The notes: generated by a model from the sequence alone, not told the origin. DNA of 64,000 nt from Ophiodon elongatus (GCA_016806645.1 JACSYO010000150.1:2813501-2877500), one strand, 5' to 3'; numbered from the stretch's first letter, positions 13,701 through 26,809 are shown. Translations and numbers: made by a program.

Positions 13701-15846
13701 ATAAGCGGTACATTTAAATCTTCAGATTACTTTTATTGTTTGAACACCCTGTCCAAAAGCTAAATCTTCACCTTTTGAGAAAACGCTTGACATTTTTGCA
13801 TGAAAAATGCCTTCGATCATGATTGATTCATCATTATCATTATTAAAATGATCTACATCATGAGCGCTACATCAAATATGGTAGCCTGGAACAAGCTTTA
13901 GCTCTCTTCATCTCCTCTGGCATACTCCTCAGATCCTCAGCCTTCAAGGAAAGTCCAGTTGAAGAAAATTCAAACGCGTAGTCCATTAACCATTAAATAG
14001 TACGGTATAAAAATAACTCCCTAAAAGGGATCATTATTTTTTTTTTTTTTGACGTTCCCTACATCTTCAAAATAAGTACCGGGAAGATTCTGCTAGTTTG
14101 GTCAGAGTAAGAGATAACGAGGACTGAAAAAGCCCGTGTCCCCCGAAGACATGTGCTTATTAATTTATCACTGACAGGGCTTGCCTGGGAGGAGCCGTTA
14201 AACTAGGCTAGGACAGTGAGCTGCTGCTGCTGCTACTGATTCAAGGGCAAACGCTGGCTTTATTGCCTTTATTTTATTTCCCCAGCTCTGGCTTTCTTTA
14301 CCTCACTTACTCTTTTTTTTTTTTTTTTTTTTTTGTCCCCCACCGTCGTATCCTTTCTCCCCGCTGCTTTCTATCCTCTAATCTTCCTATGCCATTCTCT
14401 TTCTGATACTCTTTTATTCTGCCTCTCCTCCTTTTTTTATTTTTCCTTTCATCCATCTGCATCCCCGCCCCCCGGCCTGGTTTGACCTGCTGGTGTATCT
14501 GCCTGTGAGACGCATAACCGCGATTTGAACTCTATGCAAATGCTGACCCACTCTATGCTACACAGCCTGCAGGGTATCAAACGTAAAACTTTTTAAATCG
14601 TGCACTCAAATTAATAACTAGTAGCTTCATTCCTTGAACTAACCCCTGACCTCAAATTACCAAATGGCAGAATCAATAACACTCGTGCATGAATATTACT
14701 GAAATGATAAAATAATAGCAGCTAAAATAGTAGCTGCAGTGACTGTGTAAATGTATTTCAGTGGTTTCTTCAAATCACTGTATTTATTCCCTCTATTTGA
14801 CTCTGTTATGTCATTAAATTATATACATTATCCTTCTCATGCAGTTGCGATGCTGCTGACGGAGAGCGGCGTTGCATGGTGAGGAAACTGACGAAGCAAA
14901 AATAGATGGGTGGTGTGCAGATCCGACCCCGGTTGGTGAAGCGTAAAAAAAAAAAAAAAGAAGCGGCAAAAAGGCCATTTGTGTTTCACACATGTAGCTA
15001 GATGTTCTGCTGAGACGGATGTTTGCACGAGGAAGACGTTTAAGGTCGAAGCGTTGCAATCGGTGAAAACATGACAGGCATGCAGGTAGACAGGTAACAG
15101 CCAGACAGAGAGGTAGATTATCTCAGGTTAAGAGCGGTGACGTGTTAAATTATGTACCAGCATGCTTTTGAAATTAATTGGAAGAGATTCTTGAATTCCG
15201 ACTCATGCCACGCCGGTTCCGAGTATTCAAATTACCGTTGTCTTGCACCTGCCCACAGGGTTTCCATGGTTCTGAATAAACAGGATTATTTAGAGTTTAA
15301 TACAGCATAGATCATTTGGACTGAAAGCTGCCCTTTGTTTTCAATTAAATAAGCTTTTTTAGATTTTTAAGCAGATTACATAGATGATACCCGTCGCTTT
15401 TCCTTGTATCATGTTTTCTCCAGAGCAAATATTACTTATTACTAATATTACTAAGTACAAGTCAGGGTTCCAGAAAATTGCAAGAGCTTCAGTGCATGAA
15501 TAAGTCTGATGTCTGAATGCTGACCGGCACATTTTCTGAAGATTAATCTACATTATACATGCATATCGAAGATATGAATAAGGGTTCGGTGCGTCTGTGT
15601 CTCGTGGCCATGAGACACAGACACATTCATAGTTGCAAAAACAGATAATGGGATACAGGAAATGATGTTCTGAATTAGTAAAGTAAATAATAAAGTTACA
15701 TGTTGAGTTAACATACTGTTATTGGCCACTGTCTTAAAAAGAGCAGCTTAAACTTGTTTTCCTACTGTGATAATTGTGTATTTACTCTTACTGCCACAAG
15801 TAAAACCGGAGGGCCCGGTGCTAGTGTCTGACAAATGTTCACAAGG

Positions 15847-15886
<40 letters not shown>

Positions 15887-15890
15887 TGTG

Positions 15891-15948
<58 letters not shown>

Positions 15949-15989
15949 TGAGTGTGTGAGAGTGAGAGTGAGAGTGAGTGTGAGAGTGA
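15847..15989. repeat. Compound (GTGC)n(GT)n(GTGAGA)n microsatellite
   Basis: Tetranucleotide GTGC units (15847-15888) pass into pure GT (to about 15942) and then into GTGAGA-type units (to 15989). The gradient suggests stepwise decay of a single array. Confidence 0.9.
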
Positions 15990-17278
15990 GTTCACTTTCC
16001 TTTATGTATTTATACACTTTAAACCACATTCTTTAATTTGCATACGTTTTATTTTTGTGTGTTTTTGTGTTTCGTACACAGTAGACTGATACAGCTGTGT
16101 ACTGTTGGTGCTGCTTTAGCCAATCAGATCAACATAAAGCACTAACTTCATATTAAGCAGGTTATAATTAGACCTCAGCTACTTGCAGTTGAGCGGTTAA
16201 ACATCCTGGATCGTTACCACAACGTGACCCATAATGACTCGTACGAATGAGTTGATGAGAACGTTTTGTGTTAAATTCAACTACACAATTTCACTCTCGC
16301 TCATAGAATAGCAGTGAAAGTGTTTTTCTATTTCAATGAAATAGAGCATTATCAGCCCGAATATAAGACGACCTTCCTTTTCCAACACTTGTTTTTGGAA
16401 AAAGGCCCCTTGAAGACACAACACACAAATCCTGTTGGGAAAGTTTCCCTGAGATACTATTAATTCAGGGAGAAGTATGTTCTCATTCTTGTAGCTTTCG
16501 TTTGCTTTTTCTCATGAAAAGAAATTCTTCACATTTGTGTAGCTTGTCTCTCAGTCACACACTCACCCTCTCCTGTCTTGTTATGCTGTTTTCTTCAGCA
16601 GCTGGCATTTTTATCAGGTGCTTCACCAGTCACCTGTCGTTTTCATTCCATTCGCAACAAAGCAGATAATAATCTGTCATGTGTTCAGCGATTGGTTGAA
16701 GAGATTCATATACGTTTGTCTCTGTGCTCGTGCAGATGAATTCACTCACACCCCCACAGGCTGTGTTTTGTTTTTTTTAAGGCGTGTACTGGGTTTGTAT
16801 GTGGCAGGTCACACCAGAGAGTACAAGGAAGTAATGCGTTGTGTCAGGGTCACGGGTTGTGGGTGTGAATAATCGGCCCAATAACCCAACACGGTTGACA
16901 AATACAGAAATACCAGACTTTTGTTCTCTCCTTGATTGTTCAGCGGAGAGTCGGTGCAGAGGTCAGAGGTCAGTGGGTTCCTCTCTGTTACTCAGAGGCG
17001 TTTGTCAGCTTGTTTTCAAATTAAAGTAAACGGACTTGGACTTACTAGTGTCGAGCCGGCGGCAACCTTTGGGTCTGTGAAGCCAATGAGGAAGTGCCTT
17101 AAACTTGTATTTTTTTTTTCTGATTGTTAGTTTCAAAGTTTTCTTCAGTACAGCGTGATGTTCATTTAGTAAATGATGGTCCCATTTAAAGTAAAATAGT
17201 CCATAAAGCAGAGTATGCTTTAGGGTGGGGCTACCTTGTTTTTGACAGGTTGCTACCACAACGTTTTCCAGTCTGGGA

Positions 17279-17305
17279 GTTGTTGTTGTTGTTGTTGTTG
17301 TTGTT
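17279..17305. repeat. (GTT)n microsatellite
   Basis: About nine GTT units in intron 1. A shorter GTT array lies at 23751-23770. Confidence 0.9.
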
Positions 17306-17399
17306 TTCTTCTTCGAACTTCAACTCTTAACATAATGTTTTATTTTTTAGTACATGAAAGTTCATTGTAAACTTTTTGGTTGGCTATAAATGTTTTAAT

Positions 17400-17590
17400 C
17401 AGTGTTTGGTTGTACTCAGCTCCACCTTCTAGTGTCACTCCTGGTTTAACATTTTTTAAAAAAAGGAGACGGGCAAAATTCTGAACTCAGGGCTTCAAAA
17501 CCTTATTCCACCAACCAATGGGTGACGTCACAGTGACTACGTCCACTTCTTACTTACATTCTGTGGTCTATAGATCTGTCTATTCGTGAG
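17400..17590. repeat. Fish interspersed repeat fragment (CAATGGGTGACGTCAC type)
   Basis: Contains CCAACCAATGGGTGACGTCA followed by CAGTGACTACGTCCACTTCT, a combination I recall as repeated widely in teleost genomes, often near TATAGA. It includes a CRE-like TGACGTCA and a CCAAT box, so it could also bind factors. The family name is unknown to me and the ends are approximate. Confidence 0.45.
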
Positions 17591-20500
17591 CAAAGAATAT
17601 TTCCACTTTTCAGTTTGGGTTTTAATTGCAACTTATTGTGCAATTTATGCATTTTAGAAACTTATATTCTTTTGTTTTACTCTTTGACGGTGAAATCTGA
17701 TGGACCTGAACATCTGTGGAGGATTCCTGCTGTCCGACCCGTCTCACTGTCTCTTTCCACTTCCCTGATTCTGGTCGACCGTGGCAGTGTGGCCAGTGAT
17801 GATAAACTATGCAGAGTTGTAACTGCTTTGATCTCTTATTTTTATTTTTGGGGATATCACAACATGATGCAAGTTGGAGGAAATTTGCTGATTTATTTAT
17901 AACCACTTGTGAATATTTAATCTTCTGTTTTGGTGGTGCACTTTGTTTTGATGGCACTGAGGCTGTTTGGCAGATCACAGATGATTCATAACGGGGGTTT
18001 TGTTCCCATATGTGGTGCATTTAAAATCGACATTCTGAAAAATGAATGGACTCCATTTGTTGATGCGAAGGTTTTGCTTAACTTCTGCAATGGTTATTTC
18101 AATAACTGATATTAAACTCATCAGGAATGTGCTCTTTCAGGTGAACTTATATTATCCAGGACATCCAGGTATGCTTTTTGTTGTTATTTATTTTGCACTT
18201 CTTTGGGGAAGAGTCATCATGTCTTCACTAAATGTTTTGTCTACTCGTTCTGTTGCTGTGTGTTTTTGATATTTGGTTGATTTAACGCACTCGCTCAAAA
18301 TGATTGATGCAATAATCATGTTGAATGTCTCCCTAAAGCATACTTCACAGGGTCAAACAGTATTGCAGGTATTGAACATGTGACCTTTCTTCTAAAGGAC
18401 ATGTGCTTTAACTGCTGCCACCCTGCAGAGCGCTTCATCTCTGGATGGGTGCAGGTGCCGCTTTTAGAAAAAAGAATGAAACATTATTATTCATTAAGTA
18501 CAGGGCTGAAAGCAGAGTATTCCCAGCAAATATTACAAAAGTCTTTTGTTTTTATTTCAGAGGACGAGGACCATAGAAAGAAATATCAGCGTGCACTTTA
18601 AGCAGATTACTTTAAAGCACACGTATTTCAGTGGTCTACAGATTTATTATTTAAAGGGTGGTATTAATATTCTGTTCAAGAAAATGTAAAAGGTACCAGT
18701 GAGATAAAAAAAAGCTTTGATTGGTAGATCCATGACTTTGAAGGCTTTGCGGTTTTTAGTACTATGAGGGTTGATTTTACAACTCTGGAAAGTTACCACG
18801 TGACTGTTAACTTAGATTAGATGATCGCTATGCAAACAGCAGAATGAAACGTTTCACGTTGCGTCTCCCCTTGTGTACTTTTCTCCGTGTCCTTCTCATG
18901 TGATCCGTTGGCCGTTTCCCCCTCCTGGTCCTTTTAGTTTTATCTTTCTCACTTACGTTTTCTTTCTCTCTCTCTCTCATAGCGCACCGCCTGAACTTTC
19001 TCTGTTACCCTTCTAACAATGTGCCTCATTGTTGAGCTGGAGGCTGTCAAGCATGATATCTGGGATTAAGACTCACAGTCAGACAGAAAGAAACACCGAC
19101 AGAGCTTTTCTAGACCGTTCCATTACTCACCAAATCCTCACCACGGAGACCGTTTTAGGGTCAGTTTTCATGGCAGACAAGGTGCTGGTTTGGGAACATT
19201 GAGTTCCCTAATCTCCGAGTGTCATTGTCCTCATCCGTCTGAGCCTGGCAGTAGCAGGACCACCCTTGTTTAATAGGTGTATGCACTGTGGTACGATGCT
19301 ATTTAGGCCCCCAATTGTTGGCCGTAATAATCATTGTACAATATTCAAACAGTATGCAGTAGTAAAGTTTTTTTTATATCTGTTCAGTTACAACATGATC
19401 TGGTTTGTGGGACTTTTTTTTTTCTTTTTTTTTTTCAATAGTTCGGGCCCTGACCCAATATAAGAAACAGTGGGATTTTCTCTAGCTTTTAAAGAGGCTT
19501 AGAACCTAACGGTGCCAGTTCAGTTGTTTTTTTGGAAAGAATAGGGGCTGAAGAATGCCTTTAGAGGACTCAGCAATCTGTATGTGCAAACATGTAAGAC
19601 TCCTGAAAATCCCGTTTAATAACCTTAAGTAATAAGAAAACCGGAAAATGAAGTTAAGTACTTCAGCCAGCAACAAAGAAAAAAAAGAAAAAGAGGTTAA
19701 ATACTTTCTTCATGTTTCAGAGGATTTACCGTATTCGTCCCTAAAAGGGCAACATGGCATAAGAGGAAAAATTCATTTCAGGGATAGAAAAGGTAAAACA
19801 AAATCACCCATATCCGTGGGAGGTTAAAGATTCTGCTCAGGTTTAGTTGAGTTCATATTTGTCAGTTAGTGCAGGTTACTGACGAGTGGTGGTAGAAGTG
19901 AGCTCGCCCTGATGAATGTGAATCGCACCAAGAAGAGGCTGCGTTAGCTTTGACTCGGCTTCAGTGAACGCTGCCTTCAATGTTGGCAGAACGGTCTATC
20001 CCGTCATATTGGTTGTGTACAAGTGAGTCATACTAATCTATGGGTCAATCTATGAAAGTGGCCAGTGTCTGGCAGGTGGAAGTGAAAAGTGAAGCTTACT
20101 CTAATGGTTTTGAACTGAAGAATGAGGAGACGGGCAGTTCAGGACCATTTAAGGCAGCTCTCGATTCTTCAGTCGCCTCGGTGCTGCCGGTGCTCTGAAA
20201 AGTTAAAAGGCCGATGTGTTTTTATTTTCATTTGTTTCTGTGGAGCTCAATAGCTTCTGTGTGGCACCAACACCGCTGAGGTTTCAGTCCCATACAGAGC
20301 CATCCGTTACAGAAATGCATGGGTTAATAAGTAACCTTGTACTTCTGCTTGAAATTATATGTAACGTATTACATAAAGAGCTTTTGATAAACAGCACCTA
20401 CGGTATATGGTCCTTATTAAAAAATAAAAACATTTTTAAAGAGCATTTGGCACAGAGTCACAGCTGCCACTGAGCTGAAGCCACTAAAATCTCTAACGTT

Positions 20501-22489
20501 GAATAATTGTAGTCCCACCAAAGGCAGTAATAAAATGCAGTGTGCTTAAAAGTTCATGACAAGGATTTAGGTTGTTTATTAACCAAAAATGTTAAAAGCC
20601 AGAGGTTATTTTCATACCGAATCTAAATGTTGGACTGAATGAAAGGTAAATGATTTATGATGATTTGTTGCACAGACTGCAGTTTCTAAAGATTACACCT
20701 TTCCTACCATGGCACAGGATTTTATTTCCACATGCTAGTTGCCAAAAACTCTCAAAAATGCTTGTTGTTGGCCAGACTGTTTACTTGATTCAACCATTTT
20801 GCAATGATGGCTGCTTCTAACAGGTAAGAGCAAATCCTTTGTCCTTTGAAAGCTGTTTGGCGAGAGAGACCGACGCCAGTAGAGAAGGGAAAAGACAAAC
20901 AGGGAAACGTTAAAGAGTGCCTCATAACGCAGTACGTTTCCTCAATGACGATCCCTATTCCTGCTCATCTCTACTCCTCTACTGCGCTTTATGTACAGGT
21001 GCTGCCGACCGCCTCAGTAGGGTGGAGGGCTTGTGTAACGTGCCGCATAGCGATGAATGAAAGGGAAGAGCAGGGAGTAGTAACAGGACAGAGTGTATTC
21101 TCGCAGAAAAGCAAGAATAAAAGAGTTGTTGCGTCAGGAAACCTGGCACAACACCCCGTCCAGGCTCAACCAGGTGCACGTGTGCATATTAAAGACCGGG
21201 GTTCATTTTTAACTTGTGGATTGAGACTTTGTGGGCAACATGGCTAAGAAATGTGATTTTCAAAAGGATTATTCTAATTAAAACAATCGTTCCGACAAAA
21301 CAAGCTCATTGTACTTCGTTGAACACTTCGACAATGTTTTGGGCAAATTAAAGTAAACATTTTAAAGTCAGACAACTGTAAGCCGGGTTGGATAGCATTT
21401 CATGGAATTGGATCGAGCATCAAGCCCGGTATCGAAACCAAACCCTTTTGGGTCCCTTCTCAAACAAACACAACAAAACTCATGATGTATGGATCTGGCA
21501 GGTGTTCTCGATGCTCAGGTAAACCACAATGTCCCCAAAAAGAGAGGAATAAACACACTGTATTTGACTGTTCATTTATTTTTGTGGACACTATTTTTAG
21601 CTTTCAAAAATTTAAAGTCATAAATTACTTAAAATTCAAGAACTAAACCAAAATGATTTTGTATCCTCAGTAAATGTATTTTTCCTTCTCCCTCACATTT
21701 CCCTTGCCTTCTCCATCTCTTGAATTTTTCAGTGTCTTTCTGGCTCTCAAAAAGCAGAACTGTGTTTTTCATATTTTACCACATGGCCATATTCCCATAA
21801 AGACCAGCAAAGTCGGACACACCGAAAATGAATCCACCCTTTCATCCCATCTCGCATATACTCTCAACACACACACACTCTTGACAGCTTCATTATGTAC
21901 ACACACACACACACACACATTCACATGTATAGTGACTTTTAAGGTGCTACATTCAAAACTCAGTGTCAATATAGCAGAAAACAACTATTGGCTATATAGA
22001 GGATTGATGTCTACCTGAGCAGAGAATGAAGTCTCTCTTCCTCTAGGTGTGTTTTTATCAGAGCTCCTCTGTGCTCTGTTTACATAGACGGTCGAGCAGC
22101 ATGTGAATGCGTTTGAAATTCCTTATTAACAATCTAATTGGTACGCAAAAAGAGTGTGAATTATTATTATTTATTTATTTATTTATTTTTTTTGTATCCT
22201 CAAAACCTAAGTATGAAACCAACTGTATGAGAATTGCATAGGCCTTCTATTTCCAGTGAAATATTACAATATGTAAATGTGCATCCAACCGGCAACAAGG
22301 CACAGTTCAGTGCTTCGGGAAAGATGCATACAACTGTTACACACAAAAGTATGTTGCCCGATACTACACTTATTTAGTTGTGTAGTGCATCATATGCGAT
22401 TTTGGGATGTGGCCCCCGTGTGTGGCCCCCTCTCTGCACTGTGCTCATGTGGCAGCTACCGCCGATAACGCTGTCCCGATGCGGTCCGC

Positions 22490-22610
22490 TCTGTCAGCAA
22501 TGTTTTGCACTGTTCGAGCTGTTAGCACGGTTAGCTGCGAGCCGCTGACTCAGCGGTCGCCATATTGTGAGCCGTGTGGAGGCATACAGAGAGCCTATTG
22601 AACAGAAAAT
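22490..22610. repeat. Interspersed repeat fragment sharing a 22-mer with 24990-25011
   Basis: A moderately GC-rich block with TTAGCTGCGAGCCGCTGACT and CGCCATATTGTGAGC, ending in GGCATACAGAGAGCCTATTG at 22581. The same 22 bases recur exactly at 24990-25011 in intron 2. The two contexts otherwise differ, so one may be a truncated copy. Confidence 0.4.
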
Positions 22611-22640
22611 TGATCTGAAAAAAAAATCAGCTCCTTTTAA

Positions 22641-22641
<1 letters not shown>

Positions 22642-22673
<32 letters not shown>
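22642..22673. repeat. (CA)n microsatellite
   Basis: About 16 CA units in intron 1. A shorter, broken CA stretch also lies at about 21868-21920. Confidence 0.95.
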
Positions 22674-22677
<4 letters not shown>

Positions 22678-23998
22678 GTGCAGCAAGTGCCATCCATTAA
22701 CAGGCACGCAGCTAACGTACCCACATTCAAAGTGGAAGTTTGCTCACATTTTCTTGGGCATGCACAGACACGCAGGACGCATGTGCACGCCTTTCTGGCC
22801 CAACCGGTGTCTGTTTAATTATTGTGTTGGGTCCTCGCCTGCAGCAGACTCTTGGACAACGCGACATCTCGAGCCTCGCGGTAGGAAGATGAGATTAAAG
22901 AGGAAGGAGAGGGGAGAAACAGAACGGGGGGAGAAGAAGGATCAGAAAAAAGGGAAGGGAAAAGGGGCGTAGGAAGACTGGAGGTGAGCACAGAAAAACA
23001 AAAAACTGAGAAATTTAACAAAAACTCTAAATGAGAAGAAAAGGGAATGTGGCTTTAACTTTCCTCAACCAGTCACAGGTTTTAATTGGTTTGATTCTGA
23101 TACAAATATTAGTGTGAAGGCTGGCATGTATGAAAGTGATTTGTGTCCTAATCAGGTTTTTTTTATTATGATGGTTAGTCTTTAATGTCTGAGCTTTATT
23201 TCCTTTGTGCAAACCCATCTCCTCCGTTTGTGTTGCATTGGTCATCCGCGTCCAATTCTGCGTGTGGTTAAGTAATTGTGCGTTTATTATTCACTATTCT
23301 AATTAATTTGTGTTGATTTCCTGTCGGACGAACTCTTTCTTTGTCTGTTTAAACAAATGGTCTAATCTGTCGTCCGTGATGGAGTTAACTGCTGTATTGT
23401 AGAGGCGCTGGTATGCCCTTATGACACGCAAGCAATTAACTGTGGTACACGCGTCATTTTCTTTGTTTGCAGCGCCCCTTTTTATAAATCTTATTTTCAC
23501 TGATGTGAAGTAACAAGTTATGTTTGTATTCTTGCTCAGTGCAAAGGTATTTATGACGCATTACTGATTATGGCAGGCCAATAAACCTGTTGAGAATACA
23601 GGCGTTTGTTTTTTGCCTTCAATACTTTGTATTTCTTTTTCATACTGAATTAATATGAAGAATTGTGAGAATCTGTACCAGAGTTTGATAAGAACCAGAA
23701 TCATCAGACGTGATGAGATCTAAGTGATACTCAGTTTTATCCAAAACAGATGTTGTTGTTGTTGTTGTTGGCTTAAATGTAATATGCATCTCTTCTTATG
23801 CACCATAATGTATTTTCTACCAAACGCTTGACCTCAGTTGTTGAGAGCAGCACATATAAAAGCTTAAGATGTTACAGCTTGAAACAATGTGAAAATAAAA
23901 AGTAGCTATGCATATGTTTGTAAACATACCAGAGATTGTTACTTACCAGATCCCATCTTTTTCTCTCACCCCATCTCTTTTCTTGCCTTTCTTTCCTG

Positions 23999-24000
<2 letters not shown>

Positions 24001-24039
<39 letters not shown>

Positions 24040-24043
24040 TCTC

Positions 24044-24127
<84 letters not shown>

Positions 24128-24176
24128 TCTCTTTCTCTCTCTCTCTCTCTCTCTCCCCCTCCCTCTCTCTCCCCCC
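24001..24176. repeat. (CT)n microsatellite forming the pyrimidine tract of exon 2
   Basis: About 175 bases of nearly pure CT units with rare G or TTT interruptions, ending about 10 bases before the ATTGTAG acceptor of exon 2. It therefore serves as, or swamps, the polypyrimidine tract of that splice site. Confidence 0.95.
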
Positions 24177-24185
24177 TCATTGTAG

Positions 24186-24333
24186 ATAGAAGGGAATCCT
24201 GCAAGAGGGATTAGCGGTCCGTCAATGAGGAACTACCGGCTCATCTTCTGCCACAACCTGAAGCAGCCATAGATGGTTCGGTGGTTCACTGGCTAAGGGA
24301 GGAGAAGATTGGACACACTTTCACTGCTACACG
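24186..24333 (+). other. fam13b: fam13b non-coding exon 2
   Basis: Acceptor ATTGTAG at 24179-24185 after an extreme CT tract, and a strong donor ACG/GTGAGT after base 24333, define a 148-bp exon. The frame continuous with the main coding frame carries a TAA at 24294-24296, so the protein cannot start upstream of it. There is no ATG between that stop and the ATG in exon 3. The exon also holds two short upstream frames (24225-24272 and 24273-24296). Inclusion in the mRNA is inferred from splice signals only. Confidence 0.65.
24225..24296 (+). other. Two back-to-back upstream open reading frames in exon 2
   Basis: The first frame, ATG 24225 to TAG 24270-24272, encodes MRNYRLIFCHNLKQP. The second begins at ATG 24273, directly after that stop codon, and encodes MVRWFTG to TAA 24294-24296. 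The second is in the main frame. Together they would be expected to reduce or regulate initiation at 26622. Conservation is unknown. Confidence 0.45.
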
Positions 24334-26574
24334 GTGAGTACACACACGCGCACGTATATATTTGGTGCTGGACCACTTCACTTCAAAACAACGAATGGAC
24401 GAGACACACATAAGCACTTTTTTTTTTATACTATCGTACTCGCTTTTTAAGACTTGTTATGTAGAGACTGCCACTTTAGCCACTTGACCTAACTTATGCC
24501 ACACAGACTGAAACGACCTGCCCCAACCCAGAGTTTCCACTTCCTCCTCCTAATACAGAATAATGTATACTCGGCTAATACAAGCAGTTGTTAAACACAA
24601 GTATTTTATGCAACCTGTACAAAAATGCTTTAAGCAAACATACTGTATGTACAAGAATACCAATATTTTAAATATATAAAACCCATTTAGCAGCTGGAAT
24701 CCCAGAGGCCGATTCAGAGCTTTTTTTAAATATTTATCTAGCTGTCATTTACCCTCGACAACTTCCTAGTTAACTGCTCACTACCTGTTTTGAAAGTGAC
24801 AACATGCAATAGGCTGTGAATAAGCTCCAAGAGTGTTTTCTTGGAGAAGGATTGACACATCTAAAGAGTAAAAAAAAAATCAAATCACAGTCCACTCTTC
24901 TTCTTTTTTTTTCATATTTCAAAACAATACGGTGGTGCTTTTTTTTTCTTGAGGAAACCATCTTTGACCAGATGTCAGGAGGACAAACTGGCATACAGAG
25001 AGCCTATTGAAGAGGAAACAGCCAAGAGTTCATTGTGTAATTTGGCCAACTCTCAGAATTTATCTTTAGCTACAAATGACAAGAAATCTGCCAGAGAATG
25101 TTGTTATTTTCTGTTAACAATTTTCATGCAGTTTGAAAATTGCACTCGTTTGCATTGAGATTTTGATAAAAAAGCGATCAATCTCGGAGCTCTACATCAG
25201 ATACATCTGAGGCCTATTAGCTAAACTTGGCCCCGAAGTGCCAACTGATTCAGCGCATTGGTTCTTGTAAGTGTAAATATTGGAAAAACATTATTGTTAT
25301 AATGCGACAAGTTTAACAGCTGAGCGTCGGCAGAATGTCATGTAATAATAAAACATAAAAACACGGCGATGTTCCTCCTCTCCCGATGAGTAGACTGGAC
25401 TCCATCTGCCACTGTTTGCATTCAGATTACTCATCCGACCGACCATCATCAAAGACCAACTTTAAACAGAAATTGTTGTTGCATATTCTTGCTCGCTTTG
25501 AATTGATTTCCATCCCATTGTCTGACTCAGGCATTCTCAGCATCGCCTTTGCATGGAAACTCAGGACTCTTTTAATTTCAGTAATGACCTGCAAATGATG
25601 ATTATGTAACAAGTGTAAAAACAACTGACTTTCACCCACATGGAATCGTGTTTATGTAATTTAAAACATCCTCTGTGGGAGTAAATAGTCGTAAGAAGTT
25701 GATACAATACGACTTTATCTGGGGGAAAGTCTGGTTTAAGTACAGATCATCATACCTGTCTGACAGCAACACCACCACTCTATTGCTTTACCTAAATACA
25801 TGGGTTTCATTCTCTTACTGCCACAGTTCCTTAAATGCAGGGATACATTTAGCCTAAGTGTTGTAACATTTTGTCGACCCACAGACGGGTCCTTTACAAA
25901 CATGTCATTGAGGCTTGTTATGAAATGAATTTGAGCCACTTTTGGTCTAAATTCACCGTTTTGGAAACACTGATTGGACTTTCCCCAGACACAGAATTAA
26001 CTGGAACACATACTCTTGCTCTCCACCTCCACCTGTTCTAGGTCTTATCACAGCTTAGGATGACAGTCAGGATTTTTTGTCTTCCAGAAACATGTTTCCC
26101 AACTGCATTTAGGAAATAAAATCCTATTTCATTTCAGGATAGGAATTTATCTTCCTAACTTAGGGATTTCCAAAGTTGTAAAAAAAAAGGTGTAAACGCC
26201 TCTGCTGACCAGTGGCCTCTGGCTGCTGTCCACTCTCCCCTCTCTCCTCCTCCTCCTCCTCCTGCTCTTCTTTGTTCGTTAGATATCAGGAGGGGAGGTT
26301 CACAAACATGTAACAATGTGTAAACCAGCCACTCCCACATGTTTGAGTGTGCTGTGCTCCTTTTGTTTGTGCGTCTCTTCTTATCTCCTTTGATCTCTCT
26401 ATCTATAAGTGATTTTCTCCACTCTTTGGCAGTGTCTCTACGACTACCGATATAAAGTGATGTTTTAAGCCGTGCCGAATCCTTCGGCAAGGCTTTTATT
26501 TTGTTAATCATTCTGACTGACTTTTTGTCTAATCTCGCTCCTTCTGCATTTCTCTCCCTTCCCCCTCCCCATAG
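24334..26574 (+). other. fam13b: fam13b intron 2 (2.2 kb)
   Basis: Begins GTGAGT and ends in a pyrimidine tract and CCCATAG. No exon seen. It contains a copy of a 22-mer repeat at 24990-25011 and a few poly-T runs. A long minus-strand open frame that overlaps its 3' end and exon 3 is judged accidental. Confidence 0.75.
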
Positions 26575-26787
26575 ACGTGAGGTCTTGGCGGGGTTGTGGT
26601 GGTGAGGAGGAGGAGGCGGCCATGAGGAAGAGTGTGTCTCCGTTGCCAGGCAATGAGGGCGGGAGCTCAGCCAGCACCACGCGTGTTTTTGGCGTTCCTT
26701 TGGAGGAGGTGACACGCACGCACACAATCAGCGGCCATGAGGTTCCTGCTCTGGTGAAACACATCGTCGACTACATCGAGGAGCATG
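26575..26787 (+). CDS. fam13b: fam13b exon 3: start codon and start of RhoGAP domain (residues 1-56)
   Basis: Acceptor CCCCATAG before 26575 and donor CATG/GTGAGT after 26787. Coding starts at ATG 26622, in a GCGGCCATGA context with G at -3. The start MRKSVSPLPGNEGG resembles remembered human FAM13B (MRKSSSPS...), and the 5' frame is closed by a stop in exon 2. A serine- and glycine-rich leader of about 20 residues is followed by VFGVPLEEV, the usual first strand and helix entry of RhoGAP domains, then VPALVKHIVDYIEEHG. The exon ends in phase 1; glycine 56 is completed by exon 4. It is followed after only 14 bases by a long CA array. Confidence 0.92.
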
Positions 26788-26801
26788 GTGAGTGATGGAT
26801 G

Positions 26802-26809
26802 GACACACA

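Larger units (their letters stand above)
4654..24185 (+). other. fam13b: fam13b intron 1 (19.5 kb)
   Basis: Begins GTAAGG and ends in a long pyrimidine run and ATTGTAG. I found no exon that could be supported on either strand. Open frames here are short or lie in simple repeats. Contents are mostly AT-rich unique-looking DNA plus microsatellites at about 7372, 7644, 10733, 15847, 17279, 22642 and 24001. A fish-type repeat lies at about 17400-17590 and another at about 22490-22610. An 11-bp perfect hairpin is at 9839-9868. Poly-T tracts occur near 12100, 12934, 14040 and 14312. Confidence 0.75.

Noticed and set aside
17622..18020. 132-codon minus-strand open frame
   Set aside because: AT-rich sequence with a lysine- and asparagine-heavy composition; no motif and no splice or promoter signals.
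20846..21247. 133-codon + strand open frame in intron 1
   Set aside because: It opens at a non-ATG codon, has no domain I recognise, no splice context and no similarity to FAM13 proteins. It is compatible with chance in a 19.5-kb intron.
26155..26727. 190-codon minus-strand open frame overlapping exon 3
   Set aside because: Longest open frame in the window, but it is antisense to a real coding exon, has a low-complexity Pro/Gly/Arg composition and shows no recognisable motif. It starts inside exon 3, whose + strand frame is conserved.
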